The position numbers and the translations under genes were made by a program. Shown here piece after piece: positions 23,398 to 34,745 of a stretch of 64,000 nucleotides of DNA; positions within the stretch are counted from its first letter, which is position 1, and the number at the start of each line of letters is the position of its first letter. The notes below the pieces were generated by a model. That model ran no database searches and was not told where the DNA came from. It saw only the letters and a program-made list of their open reading frames with translations. This DNA is from Norana najaformis (lineage: Eukaryota; Annelida; Clitellata; Crassiclitellata; Hormogastridae): NCBI GenBank assembly GCA_964023275.1, contig OZ029928.1, forward strand, positions 17,659,442 through 17,723,441, given 5' to 3'.

Positions 23398-23958
23398 TTT
23401 GAAACGCTCTCCTAAATTTAATTTCAATGCCCGCTCGTATTTACTCGAAGTTATAAAAGTCTCGATTTATGCAGCGCAATTGCAAAAAAAGCGCCTTGGT
23501 TTTCTCGGCCTCGGATTATAGACTGAGGCGAAGGAGCGCCCTCTAGCGTTACTTTCGAATGCCACCAAATCAAAGTTCCGTCGGCTGTTGTCGTCTGCTC
23601 GCGTCGCTGCTATGGCAACAGCCTGTAGCGCTTCATTGATCAGCGGTGCTTAGATTGACCGACATAATATGGACTTCTGTACTAAGAGCCAACCATTGAA
23701 TTAGCGAGAACCAACATGACATATAACATTGGACTTTTCAATAGACTGGAAAGCTTACTAGAAAGATTATTTGGTTAATACTATTACTAAGAGTATCGTC
23801 GTATAGTTATTTACTGATTTCTTAACCTACTTATTTATTTTTATTATTGCTTCAATTTGTTTAGAGCAAAATGATAAAATAGATAGTGTTGAAAAATATG
23901 CAATGAAAAGAAGTGTGCAACTCTGGAATGACAAGTTCTTATTGTATGCTGTTCTTAC
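23397..23958. other. Unassigned unique stretch
   Basis: Unique sequence with CpG-rich DNA near 23,520-23,670. This part carries a CTCF-like site (GCGCCCTCTAGCG, 23,547-23,559) and a CTATGGCAAC half X-box (about 23,611). No exon is recognised. Confidence 0.35.
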
Positions 23959-23959
23959 T

Positions 23960-24074
23960 ATAGTCGTTGTAGTGTTGATGGTGGTGGCGGTGGTAGTCGT
24001 AGTCGTAATAGTAGTAGTAGTAGTAGTTGTTGTTGTTGTTGTTGTTGTTGTTGTGGTAGTGTTGATGATAATGG

Positions 24075-24108
<34 letters not shown>

Positions 24109-24110
24109 GT
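23960..24110. repeat. (GTA/GTT/GAT)n microsatellite
   Basis: Trinucleotide tracts in succession. Confidence 0.95.
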
Positions 24111-24124
24111 TAAGTGAGTATCAG

Positions 24125-24500
24125 ACGCCTTTTCGCATGTTACCCTGACGTATGACCGCCTTAAGCCAGATCGAGCTGGTACAACGTCCATTTACTATAA
24201 AACAGAATTCCCGATCATTCGTGGCCACCGACGTCGCCGCTCGCAGAAGTCCGTCTCGTCGTAGAGAGGCAACTGGTGCACGCAGCATCAGCAGCGCCAT
24301 CTGTGCGTCGCTGTGTTGGCCACTCGAGGCGCATGGCAACTGGTCGGTGGGACGGGTGGGCGCACCGAGGGTCCCGGATGCAGTCGATGGCAGAGCAAAC
24401 ATGGCGCGTGTTTGCCGGCGACCGGAGACCCTCTGAGGGTGCTTAATAAGGGCGCCCATACGATCTCCTTAGGCGTGCTGATAAAAAGCGCTCCTGGTTT
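24125..24500. other. Unique CpG-rich island
   Basis: Open on both strands for about 100 residues but with no recognised motif. It holds a CTCF-like GCGCCATCTGTG (rc CACAGATGGCGC, about 24,295) and AACATGGCGCG (about 24,399). Confidence 0.3.
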
Positions 24501-24504
24501 GCGC

Positions 24505-24755
24505 TAATCTTTACGGCCTGCCCTCTCTCCCTTTCTCTCCCTCTGTCTCCCTCTGTCTCCCTCGCCCTCTCTCCCTTTCTCTCCCTCTGTCTCCCTCTGT
24601 CTGCCTCTGTCTCCCTCTGTCTGCCTCTGTCTGCCTCTGTCTCCCTCTGTCTCCCTCTGTCTCCCTCTGTCTCCCTTTGTCTGTCTCTGTCTGTTTGTCT
24701 CTGTCTCTCTCTGTCTCTCTCTGTGTTTCTCTCTCTCATTCTGTCTCTCGTTCGG

Positions 24756-24791
<36 letters not shown>

Positions 24792-25022
24792 ATTTTGTCT
24801 CTCTCGCTCTGTATCTCTCTGTTTGCCTGTTTCTCTCACTGTTTCTTTCTGTCTCTGTTTCTCTCTGTCTCCATCTGCCTCTCTGTCTTTCCATCTCTGC
24901 TACTCTCTCTGTCCCTCTGAATCTCTCTTTCTATGTCTCTTTTCTGCCTAACTGTACCTCTCTTTCTACCTCTGTATGATTTCCTCTCTCCTCATCTGTC
25001 TCTGTCTCTGTCTCTGTCTCTG

Positions 25023-25055
<33 letters not shown>

Positions 25056-25070
25056 TTCTCTGTCTCTGTT
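24505..25070. repeat. CT-rich microsatellite
   Basis: CTCCCTCTGT, TCTCTG and TCTGTC units. Long open frames here are artefacts. Confidence 0.95.
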
Positions 25071-25244
25071 TCCTGTGGCCTGCACGCCCCCTGACGGAAT
25101 TATTTATACGATTCGGCTGCGACCTGATGTAGAGGAGCTACACAAGCATTGACTTCACTGACGGCGGCCTAGGCTCAAGAGCTGTGACTGGATCTCCGTC
25201 TTCACAAAAGACGACTTCTAAGGGGGGAAACGAATAGCATATCC

Positions 25245-25970
25245 AGCCCTGCCTCCATCTCTCTTCTCTTTCCCTCTTACGTTACGCCTCCCATCACTCC
25301 CTCGCTCTCTCCCTCTCTTCCCTCCTTCTCTGCTTCTCTCTCTCACACACACACTCTCTCTCTCCCTCACTTTCCCATCCCTACATTCTTTCCCTGCATC
25401 TCTACCTCACTCTCTGTCACTCTCTCTGTCTGTCTCTCTTTCTCTCTTTCTCTGTCCCTCTGTCTGTCTCTCTGTCTCTCTCTGTCTGTCTCTGTCTCTC
25501 TGTCTCTCTCTCTGTCTCTCTCTCTCTTTCCCCCTTCCAACTTCTCTCTCCCTCTATGACTCAATTTTCTAGCCGTAGACCACACGTCAGTCAATCCAAT
25601 CTTTCTCTCTTTCTCTCTCTGTCTTTCTCTCTCTCTATCTCTCCATGTCTCTTTCTCTTCTCTCTCGCTCTCTCTCACTCTGTCCCTGTTCATGTGTCTT
25701 TCTCTTCATCTTCCTCTCTCTCTATCTCTGTCTCTGTCTCCGTCTGTCTCTCCCTCTTCTCTCTTTCCCTGCACATCTGTGTCTCTCTACCAGTTCATTT
25801 ACTCGATCCTTTCCACCACTTTATCATTCAATCCATCGTTCGTCAACCTCCTTCCCTCTCTCTCGCTCCATCCCTCTCCATCCCTCTCATCCTTTCTGCT
25901 TACTTTCCGCTCCTTCCTTCCATCCTTCTCCGAATTTCTCCCCACTCCTTCTCCCCTCCCCCTTAACAAC
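25245..25970. repeat. CT-rich microsatellite, second tract
   Basis: TCTC/CTGTC/CCCTC low-complexity sequence. Confidence 0.9.
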
Positions 25971-26045
25971 AATGAACTTAGCGAAAACAAAGCCTGCGAC
26001 AGACCTTTCTCATATATATATACTTAAATATCTGTATATAAATAC

Positions 26046-26078
<33 letters not shown>

Positions 26079-26099
26079 TATATATGTGAGGCTAGGCAT

Positions 26100-26560
26100 G
26101 AGCAAATGCCAATATTTATGATGGCGCTATATAACTTGCGGTAAACGCGTGCAGCCGGAAGTGCTGTGTCAATGCGTTGCTTCCGGTCCATTTATATAGC
26201 GCAATGCTTAGATCAGGAGCCAACGTCATCCTGGACTGCAATGAAACCCAAGCCCGTGCAGGCGCCACGTACGAACGAGCGCTATATAACTCGAGCAACC
26301 GGGGGAGGGATGTGGGCGGCCAGGCCCTCGACCGATCACGTGATACGACGAAAGGGAAGTCAAGTGTCTTATGGGAAACGTGGAGTGTCGCGCGTCAAGT
26401 GGCGCCGTTTGCCTAAGACGCACGCGGTTTATAGGAGCGACATCGGTTGAAGGTTGACGGCCGTGTTTACCGACGGCGTTGTGTATTCTGGGCCGTGTTC
26501 AGCGCATGCGCCGAGGAGGTTTAGAAGCGCCATCGTTTGAAGGTTTCCATTTCTTAGTTC
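26100..26560. other. Unique CpG-rich island with repeat edges
   Basis: Contains three TATATAGCGC-type LINE-end fragments (about 26,110; 26,195; 26,282), a CACGTG (about 26,337) and GTGGCGCC/GCGCCATC motifs. No exon is recognised. Confidence 0.3.
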
Positions 26561-26579
26561 AATGCTGACGTTGTGTAAT

Positions 26580-27040
26580 GTAATGAGATCGGATGTGATG
26601 CAATTTTTATAGCGCATTTTAAGCGCAAAGCACGGTACAGTCTTTCTTCTTCTGGTTCTCTGCCCTCAGAGAGGTTCAGACGTCCGATGACGCCACTCCT
26701 CTCGGTACAGAGGTCTCTCGGTCTTTCGGCCTGTTGTATCCGTCCGTCATCATCCAAACCAGCAGCATCTGTCTGGGTCTTCCTCTTGTCCTCCTCTCCC
26801 CATTCTGCCCTCAATTACGGCTCTTAAGAGTGAGTCCCCTCTCGATATGTTACCTCCTTATTGTGGCTATCATAGATCTTTCTTCCCCAACTCTTTTCAG
26901 CATCTCCTCGTTTGTCACGTGCTCCGTCCAACTAACTTTTTCCATCATCCACCAAATCCACATTGCGAAGGCCTCCAGTCTCGTGATGTACTTCTTTCTC
27001 ATGGTCCATGTTTCGAATCCATACAACATGAAATTAAGCT
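26580..27040 (-). mobile_element. RTE-like LINE, 3' fragment
   Basis: The minus strand reads MLYGFETWTMRKKYITRLEAF..., then TNEEMLKRVGEERSMI, and after in-frame stops RTRGRPRQMLLVWMMTDGY, the recognisable C-terminal region of RTE-type reverse transcriptases. It ends in a 3' UTR with GCGCTATAAAAATTGCATCA. Truncated and inactivated. Confidence 0.75.
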
Positions 27041-27064
27041 AAGTTAAGATAATTAAATAAATGT

Positions 27065-27620
27065 AAGGTAAGGAAGGGTATCATAGCTCATCGTATCTTC
27101 AGTATCGTATCTTCCTTCACAGTACTTACCCACTGTACCTGCGCTACTGTATCTTTCCTCACCATATCCCACCATCATATCTCCCCACCGTGCCTCTACG
27201 CTGTATTTACCCCACCGCACCTCCCCACTGCATGCCTCCCCAACGAACTTCCCCGCTCTATCTACCCCACCGTATCTTCCCAAGATATCCCACCACAGCA
27301 TCTCCCACCGTACCTCTTCGCTGTACCTCTCCCGCCTCTCTACTGCATACCTCCCCACCGTAATTCCCCACTATAGATCACCACCGCATCTCCCCACCGT
27401 ACTTTCCCATCCTATCTACCCCAACGTACCTACCCCACTGCACTTTTCTGCATACTTCCTCACCGTATTTCCCCACTGTACCTACCCCATCGTACTTACC
27501 CAACCGTACCTCCCCACTGCATACCTCCCCAACATACCTCCGCACTGTAAGCACCCCATCGTCAATTCCCCACTATATCCCACCACCGTACCTCCCGGTT
27601 TCACCACACTCCTTCCCACC
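27065..27620. repeat. CTCCCCACCGTAC-type minisatellite
   Basis: Degenerate units around TACCTCCCCACCGTA with varying spacing. Confidence 0.8.
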
Positions 27621-28129
27621 CCAATCACCCCCTCCATATTCTCCCCCAAACATATCGATCACAATCCATTAAAAAACGTCATCTTCGACGTCGGTTCAAT
27701 TCGCCCAGGTGGTTTAACCACAAACAATCGTTACCATGACGACGACGGAGGGAGTGAATGATAGAAAGGAAAAGGGAAGGAAATGGTTGAAAAGGGGAGA
27801 CGGGGCGTCTATGCCCCTGGGGCTGGAAATACGCCATCGTACGTCAACCGTACCACTGCGCATGTCTGTCAGCCATCTTTTTCCGCCGGTGGATGAAGTG
27901 TTTATTGCTCGGCCGTTTCGAAGGTTGCACGTGATATCCAGCGATTGTGCTCCACGGTTATTTATGTCATTTTGATACCATCGGTCTTCCATACACACGA
28001 ATAATTAATTACTCATAATAAAACATCTAAGGTATACGACATGTATTCATATATAAATACATTTATTTATATATATATGCAATGTAAATATATATGTATT
28101 TATAGTATGTATTTAAGTAAAGTATCCCA
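27621..28129. other. Unassigned stretch
   Basis: Unique sequence to about 28,000, then TA-rich DNA. A 79-residue + frame (27,736-27,975) has no recognised motif. Confidence 0.3.
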
Positions 28130-28400
28130 TATCCCACAGGTGGGACGTAGGGGAGGCGCTCGTTTCCTTATCTTTAGGCCCTTGAGCCAGTAATGGACGA
28201 ATCCCAAGGTCCTGGACATGGGGCCAGTGCATCGCAGAACTTGCCGTTTACTTCCCAGCTTACACCTCTACCAACTTCTACTGCTTGGTGACAGAGGCAC
28301 GGTGTGCGCAAACAACTTGCACAGGGTCTTTACACGGAGTCGAATCCGCAACCACATGATCATTGCCAAACGCGTTACCGATAGACCACCATGGAGCACG
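28130..28400 (-). mobile_element. SINE family S2
   Basis: A minus copy about 270 bases long that matches the + copy at 62,172-62,455 throughout, including GACCCTGTGCAAGTTGTTTG, CACTGGCCCCATGTCCAGG and TGTGGGATATGGGATACTTT at the 3' end. The head has a B-box-like GCGGATTCGACTCC. Confidence 0.8.
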
Positions 28401-28695
28401 CGCGCACACTCACACACACACACACACACACAGAGGAAGTTATAATAAGCTTTATAAAGTGCAAGTTAACACAACGAACTCCAGCGCATATATATCCTCG
28501 TCTCTACCTGTATGTGTACGTGTAAGTATGTGTGTATGTGTGTATATGTGTCTCTATATGTGTGTATGTATGTGTGTGTGTCTGTCTGTGTGTATGTGTT
28601 TGTATAGGAGTAGGCGTTGGTGAGTCTATCGTTAATAACTTATTGTGACTTCGACTGCTGAATGGACCGCGGAGTTTCTGTTAGATCTCATCGAT

Positions 28696-28845
28696 AATAA
28701 AGAATAAACAATAAACAATAAACAATAAACAATAAACAATAAACAATAAACAATAAACAATAAACAATAAACAATATACAATATACAATATACAATATAC
28801 AATATACATTATACAGTAAACAATATACAATAAACAATAAACAAG
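28696..28845. repeat. (CAATAAA)n microsatellite
   Basis: Heptanucleotide tandem repeat changing to CAATATA units. Confidence 0.95.
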
Positions 28846-28919
28846 CCTCCCGTCACAACGACTAATTCTCCCTATATATTCACACACAAAGAGATACATA
28901 TATACACTGTATGTGTATA

Positions 28920-30110
28920 TATATATATTCATATGTATTTAAATATAGTACATATATTCATATTTATTTAAATATAGATATGTATTAAATATTTATATGT
29001 ATTCATGTATATGTATATATACATATGTATTTAAATATATGTATATATATTCATATATGTATTTAAATATATATTTATATATATAAACGTATGTTTTTGT
29101 CAATTATAAAATTCAACATATATGTCTGTATAATAGATTGAATCGCTGAAATGATACATTGTTTAATTAGCATGAAGATCCCATCTGTAAAATAAAACCT
29201 AACTAATAAACTCTTGACGTCTCGGCTCAAAACCGGAAGTCTATCGATCGTTTTATCAGCAGCGCCATCTTCAGCTGAAAGTCGAAAACTGTAGTCTTTC
29301 ACTGTTGTGGTTTCAGGTGAGGTGAAGTCACTGAAGCGTGACAGCATAAAGTTTTATTGGGTGATTGATAATAACTCAAGCCGTGTCGCTGCCTTTGTTA
29401 GTCACGCTTCACTGCGCTTTGAGAACTGGATCAAATTTTGTTATATGTATATATTTAAGTTTTTTTGTGGATATGTTTTACTAAGAAATTGTGTCAAACA
29501 TGATAGACGGATTCAACTTCAGTTTTATGTATGTATAAAATTTGACGGAATAAAACGCCGACATGCATGACTGAAGAATAGAGGCAGTCAGACTAATCAT
29601 GCGTGACATTTTTATAGCTATTGATCTATGTAGTCGACCATGTCATCACTTGTAATTGTAATTGGTCATTTATATAGCGCCGCTACTAGAGAAGCTAATT
29701 TACTTATCTAGAAATACTGTAAATATATAATATATATGTATACTTATATCATATATATACACTTATATCATCTATATACTTATATCATATCTGTAGACTT
29801 ATATCATACATAGATCTGTGTTTTACTTAAATCGTATATATATATGCATGTATACTTATATCATATATATATTTATTTGATAAATATATACTTATATCGT
29901 ATATATGTATGTTTATGTTTTACTTATATCATGTATATATCATATATATATATATATGAAAAAATATATACTTATATCACATATATAGGTTTAACATATA
30001 ACTGATATATATCATTGGTCTATATGTACGTTTTACTTTATATCATGTATATATTATAGGTTTATATGTATATGTTTTACTTATATCATGTATATATACG
30101 TTTAAGAAAT
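28920..30110. repeat. TA-rich low-complexity region
   Basis: TATATA and CTTATATCATATATA units, with unique DNA between about 29,100 and 29,700. That part includes a CTCF-like GCGCCATCTTCAG (29,265) and a LINE-end fragment TTATATAGCGCC (29,670). Confidence 0.8.
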
Positions 30111-30274
30111 AGTGTAGATCATTTTAGTTATATCTTTCTTTGAGCTAATTTTCCTAAACAAATGAGGAAGATTTTATGACAAGGCGTGAACACACATACA
30201 CTCGAGGATGTTTAAAATTTGTTGCGAGTTATCTACAAAAAATTGTTACAAAGATATGTATGTATGTATCCAAG

Positions 30275-30950
30275 CACTTGTATAGCGCATTTTAAGAAAC
30301 TCACAAAGGCGCTTCAGGGTGGCTATCGAAGGTTACCGAAAAGATGCGTCTTAAGACGAGCCGAGAATGTTTCCTGAGATGCTGAGGCGGCGAGAGATGC
30401 GTCTTAAGACGAGCCGAGAATGTTTCCTGAGATGCTGAGGCGGCTAGAGATGCGTCTTAAGACGAGCCGAGAATGTTTCCTGAGATGCTGAGGCGGCGAG
30501 AGATGCGTCTTAAGACGAGCCGAGAATGTTTCCTAAGATGCTGAGGCGGCTAGAGATGCGCCTTAAGACGAGCCGAGAATGTTTCCTAAGATGCTGAGGC
30601 GGCTAGAGATGCGTCTTAAGACGAGCCGAGAATGTTTCCTAAGATGCTGAGGCGGCTAGAGATGCGTCTTAAGACGAGCCGAGAATGTTTCCTAAGATGC
30701 TGAGGCGGCTAGAGATGGAATTTCTGGGGGCAGACTGTTCCAAAGAAGCGCTCCCACACAGGAAAAAGCACGATTTGCCCGTGCTGTCGTGGAGGAGCGC
30801 AGCACTGTGAGCTGGCCACGAGCAGCAGAGCGCAGTCTTTGACGACCCAGTTGGCTCGCAACAGGTATGAGAAGCTCTCTGATGTATTCTGGAGCCGAAC
30901 CAGCAATCGACGTCCTGTCTATTAGAAGTTTTTTGAACACCTACACATTG
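30275..30950 (-). mobile_element. LINE-B 3' end with internal 53-bp tandem array
   Basis: The minus strand encodes the end of a non-LTR reverse transcriptase: SAPEYIRELLIPVA, RANRAFSCVGALLWNSLPPE, then SLAASASQETFSARLKTHL. The stretch coding the last part has been amplified: seven copies of a 53-bp unit at 30,343-30,713, each containing GATGCGTCTTAAGACGAGCC. Because 53 is not a multiple of three, the reading frame survives in the first copy only. The 3' UTR ends in GCGCTATACAAGTGCTTGG and an ATAC tail (about 30,258-30,275). Confidence 0.8.
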
Positions 30951-30994
30951 CCAGTGAAACAGACCTCAGTATAAGGTTTTGAGCATAAGTGGCT

Positions 30995-31043
30995 GGGGTT
31001 AGGGTTAGGGTTAGGATTAAGGTTAGGATTAGGATTAGGGTAG
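30995..31043 (+). repeat. Short TTAGGG-type interstitial repeat
   Basis: Two to three exact GGTTAG/TTAGGG units followed by TTAGGA/TTAAGG variants. TTAGGG is the common animal telomere repeat; insects mostly use TTAGG. Confidence 0.7.
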
Positions 31044-31124
31044 ATTGTGGGTTTTAGGCCGATTCTCTACGTTCTGGACAGCATGAAACCTATTTACTGC
31101 AAATGACTCTTGAAATTGACCGTA

Positions 31125-31225
31125 CGCTGGGACCCGTATACTCTGGAACCCTTACCCTCGAACCCTTTACGCTCAATACCATACTCTCAAACCCGCACTC
31201 TCCACGTTCCAAGCCGAGAGCTGAA
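31125..31225 (-). mobile_element. tRNA-derived SINE head with expanded B-box region
   Basis: The minus strand reads CTCGGCTTGGAACGTGGAGA and then five related 13-16-base units built on GGGTTTGAGAGTA / GGGTTCGAGGGTA / GGGTTCCAGAGTA / GGGTCCCAGCGTA. An unexpanded head of this type lies at 45,590; a second expanded one at 53,990-54,125. Confidence 0.55.
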
Positions 31226-32189
31226 GCCAATGTGGTAGGCCTATATGTTACATAGCTTTTTATTGGTATGTATATACCCTTATAAGCCTATATATTGGCA
31301 TGTATATTGGCATGTGCAGGCCAAACTCGCCGCTGCTTTTACTCTCTCTTAAAAATAGTGTAGAGAATCGGTCTACAAGTGTAGACTTCTATGCAACACT
31401 TAATGTTGAGGTCTGGCTCATCGGCAATGTGTGGACCTCTATGCAACACTTTTTGTAGACGAGCCGGCAGTCTACACTAGTGTAGACACAAATTGCAACA
31501 CTTTTGTAGAGAACGAGGTCTACATCGGTGTTGCATTTTGGCTACATTTATTTAGCAAGAATGTCTACATTAATGTAGTGCTATCTCTACATTTATGTAG
31601 TTCTCCATCTACATTTATGTACTAATAATGTCTACATTTATGTAGTGCGGAATCTACATTTATGTACTAATAATGTCCACATTTGTGTTGCGGCATCTCT
31701 ACATTTATGTACTAGTAATGTCTACATTTGTGTTGCGGCATCTCTACATTTATGTAGCGGTCGTGTCCACATTTATGTGGCGCTGCAAATACATTTTAGT
31801 GGTTTAGGAGCTAAATTTATAGATTGGAATTTGCCACATTTTGTGGAGCTGCATATAGTTATGTTATACGTTTTCTGCATTGATTTACTGTTGTATCTAC
31901 CTATACGCAGCCGTGTTTAATTATTACTACATGGACGTACTAACGTGCTGAACTCATTACATAATAAGCAAATCATTAACTACAATTTATTAGGCTAAAT
32001 GACAACTTTTAATCACAAATTAAGGGTTATCACAGTTCACATAAAGCTTAAAAACAAATCATCAATCACTGAACAGAAGTTGGTCCATTTGAGGTAGTAA
32101 AATGAATGTCACTATTATATCATCATCATCATCATGATCCATGGGCCGAGAGCCCGTACTATTATATAGTATGATGCTTATTGGAGATC

Positions 32190-32626
32190 ACTGCAAAGTA
32201 AGTAAGTAAGTAAGTAATGCATTTGTTAACACGCCATATGTCCATCGACTGAGCGAGGAATCGTAGGCGTGGGTGGGTTGCATGTCAGACAACAAAAGCA
32301 AGACGATACAGATAGGTCTTTAGCCGCTTTACGAATGTGTCTAGTGAGATATTGTCGTGAGTAATGTAAACAGGAAGGCTGTTCCAAATGGCTGGTGCTG
32401 AGTTGCTGAATCCGCGTCGTGAGAAATCAGACCGAAAGTCTCGGATGTCAGGGAAAGACAGAAGGTTTTGTGTAGCTGATCGCAGAGACCTGGATGGTAG
32501 GTAGCGATGTAAGGATGATGACAGGTAAGCTGGTTGATTGGTCGAGAGTCTTGCGTGTGAGGAGAGCTATCTTGTAAGCGATTCTGGAGCTGACAGGCAG
32601 CCAGTGTAGCTGCCGCGATATCCATC
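32190..32626 (-). mobile_element. LINE-C 3' fragment interrupting an exon
   Basis: The minus strand has an intact frame: QLHWLPVSSRIAYKIALL, then FSRRGFSNSAPAIWNSLPVY and DTFVKRLKTYLYRL, the standard C-terminal region of a non-LTR reverse transcriptase. The tail is a run of TTAC (about 32,195-32,215). The 5' junction falls inside coding sequence of the gene in the 5-kb element. A fragment of the same 3' UTR (CTGTCCATCGACTGAGCGAG) recurs near 57,720. Confidence 0.8.
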
Positions 32627-32718
32627 TTCACATAACAAGTATTCTGTATTCGAAATAGAGCTGGCCGAGGTTTCCCTTCGTCGGCCATTCTCTCAAGTGC
32701 ACCATCCACTGTTTCGTC
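32626..32718 (-). CDS. Element gene, exon 7, cut by a LINE
   Basis: After an acceptor CTCTGTAG the frame reads DETVDGALERMADEGKPRPA then LFRIQNTCYVKM. It is then replaced by LINE-C sequence at about 32,626. The pattern (hydrophobic strand, short loop, CYVK) resembles the C-terminal region of uncharacterised, often SAMD3-like, animal proteins as I remember them, which I could not check. The original end of the protein is not found further down, so this copy is probably broken. Confidence 0.4.
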
Positions 32719-33183
32719 CTACAGAGACAAGAGCAAAATTACAAAATCATATTCTAAGTAGTTGTTCAGAGCCAGTGCAGTGACTGTAATGCAGGGATAC
32801 TGTTTTGGTAAGCAGTATTTGTCATGGCCCTTGTCATGGAATTTGGAAATCAATTAAGTTTTTTTAGATCTTTCATCGTGATACCTTTGAAAAGTGAATA
32901 TCAGTAGTCTGGCCAACTAGAAACCAGGTCCACACTTGCCACAATATACAGCAATTGAAGCAACACATGGAATTTGGTGCTCAGCCAGGGTCAATTATTT
33001 ATAATGTAAAATATCAGATTATTTATAAAGTAACATCTTATACTGTATTAATTTTAAAAAATTGAAAGATTCACTTTGTTAAATATTTTCTTCAGTCTCT
33101 CTTGGATGCAGTGTGGTAGGTAAAACTCCAGAAATAAATAGCCCCTTTTATGTAAATCAAGGCACGATGAGTTTGTAACTTAC

Positions 33184-33209
33184 AAGAACCAATAAAATGC
33201 TAATTTCAG
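33184..33209 (-). CDS. Element gene, exon 6, 26-nt microexon (predicted)
   Basis: Strong signals bracket only 26 bases: acceptor TATTCGTTGCAG and donor CTT|GTAAGT. Its phases (in 1, out 0) are exactly those needed to join exons 5 and 7 and give A-EISILLVL. The phase fit is the main support. Confidence 0.35.
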
Positions 33210-33442
33210 CTGCAACGAATAAAACAGAGCATACAACCAAGAAACAGGTAGCATGTGAAAGAATACTCATCCAAAGAATGGCCAATGCATTGTGAACTGG
33301 ATCAGTGCAGAAATGACAAGTATGTCTTAAAACACAGTAACATGCCAACTAACTTAGGATAGACTAAAAGAGACTGAAAAGCATGCTACATTGCAAATGG
33401 CAACATTTATTAACTTTAAAAGGAACTGAGACATCAACATAC

Positions 33443-33582
33443 CTTCATCATAGTCTTTAGTAATGTTGTTAAGAAGGTCCCGAGTTAAAGTCGATGAAGC
33501 GGCTAAATTTAGTATCCTTTCCTTCATCTGCTGAAATTCAACTGTCAACGACTTTTCAGCAGAGGTTACAGCCAAAATTCCT
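33443..33582 (-). CDS. Element gene, exon 5
   Basis: Encodes GILAVTSAEKSLTVEFQQMK then ERILNLAASSTLTRDLLNNI and TKDYDE, with donor GAAG|GTATGT. Acceptor TTGGAG|A keeps phase with exon 4; a stronger-looking TTTTAG lies 8 bases upstream but would break phase. About 45 bases of this exon (EFQQMKERILTLAA) are repeated in the intron at 33,720-33,768. Confidence 0.45.
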
Positions 33583-34119
33583 CTCCAATCTAAAACAGCA
33601 CAGTCATGCTTGAGAAATAAGCATCACAAATTGCCTTATTGCCATTTGCAGCAACTGACTAGTCAGTGCAACTGGCCTTTGGCATTTTAAAAACATGCTC
33701 TGTGTAACTGAAAGAAAAGCAGCTAAAGTTAGTATCCTTTCCTTCATCTGCTGAAATTCAAGTGATGGATGTAACTGAAAGAAAAGCAAGACTCCCAGCC
33801 TGTTAAAAAAAGTCTGTCATCAACTATTACTGTTAAAGGCTGCTATAAAAATGTCCTTTTCACTTTACCATATCTTACCCTTTCTTTTTACCATCTCATC
33901 TTACACATACAACTGCAATTGAGATTTTAAAAACTACACAAGTCAGTAGTTGAGAAGACATTTAGCACCACTCTACTGAAACTTCACGAAGCACTACACA
34001 CTGTCCTCCAGCAGCAGTTCAGGTTATATGCATCCCTAAATTTTAAAGAAGTAATTACTTGAATGGCAGTGCATGTAATATGCATCCCTAATTTTATTTT
34101 TAAAAGGAAAACAACTAAC

Positions 34120-34232
34120 CCAGCTTTATGTGGATGAGTCCACAGCGTTTTTATTAAGGCATTTCTTGACCGCCTGGATCGAATGGATGCTTCAAGATGA
34201 CCTGTATGCGACACTGGATCACAGAACCTCTC
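34120..34232 (-). CDS. Element gene, exon 4
   Basis: Acceptor TGTTTCACAG, donor GCTGG|GTTAGT. It encodes ERFCDPVSHTGHLEASIRSR then RSRNALIKTLWTHPHKAG. A stretch like DPVSHTGHLE followed by basic residues is a feature I associate with the same uncharacterised animal protein family as exon 7. No catalytic motif is visible. Confidence 0.45.
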
Positions 34233-34580
34233 CTGTGAAACAGTACAGAAGAAATTTCTGTAACGTGCAAAAAAGTAATGTGTACATGGAAGTATTGCCA
34301 AAGTTAAGGTTTTGCAGTCTTGGACATATTCACTCCCAACTTCCTCTCCTCTTCAATCACTTTCAAAACCATAAGTATTATCTCCCATTGCATTCCATGC
34401 CCCATATGCCTCACCAAGCACTTGCCACATTAAAAAATGAAATGAGCAACCTCTTCAGTGTTTTGAAAAACTTGAAATTGACAGATTAAGATGAGTAAGC
34501 CATAACCTTCTAGGATAAAGTAGAAAACAAAAATTAAATCAAAGAGCAGCAAGGTAAAAACAGTCCTAAATAGTACTTAC

Positions 34581-34656
34581 ATCACGGAAAACTGGAAATG
34601 AGTCTGTAATGGATCTAGCCATTGCAATCTTCTCCTCTTTACATGGCCGGTCTTGT
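34581..34656 (-). CDS. Element gene, exon 3
   Basis: Acceptor TTGTATTTAG, strong donor GAT|GTAAGT. It encodes QDRPCKEEKIAMARSITDSF then PVFRD. Phases join both neighbours. The other two frames are stopped or less protein-like. Confidence 0.45.
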
Positions 34657-34745
34657 CTAAATACAACGGTAACAAAATTTGTATTTCAAAATCACGTCTT
34701 TAATTGTAATATCATGCCTAAACAAAATAAAGACAAGGTTTTTGG

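Noticed and set aside
32341..32625. Continuation of the element gene's reading frame beyond 32,626
   Set aside because: A different frame across this stretch gives a clear reverse-transcriptase C-terminus, so the sequence is a LINE.
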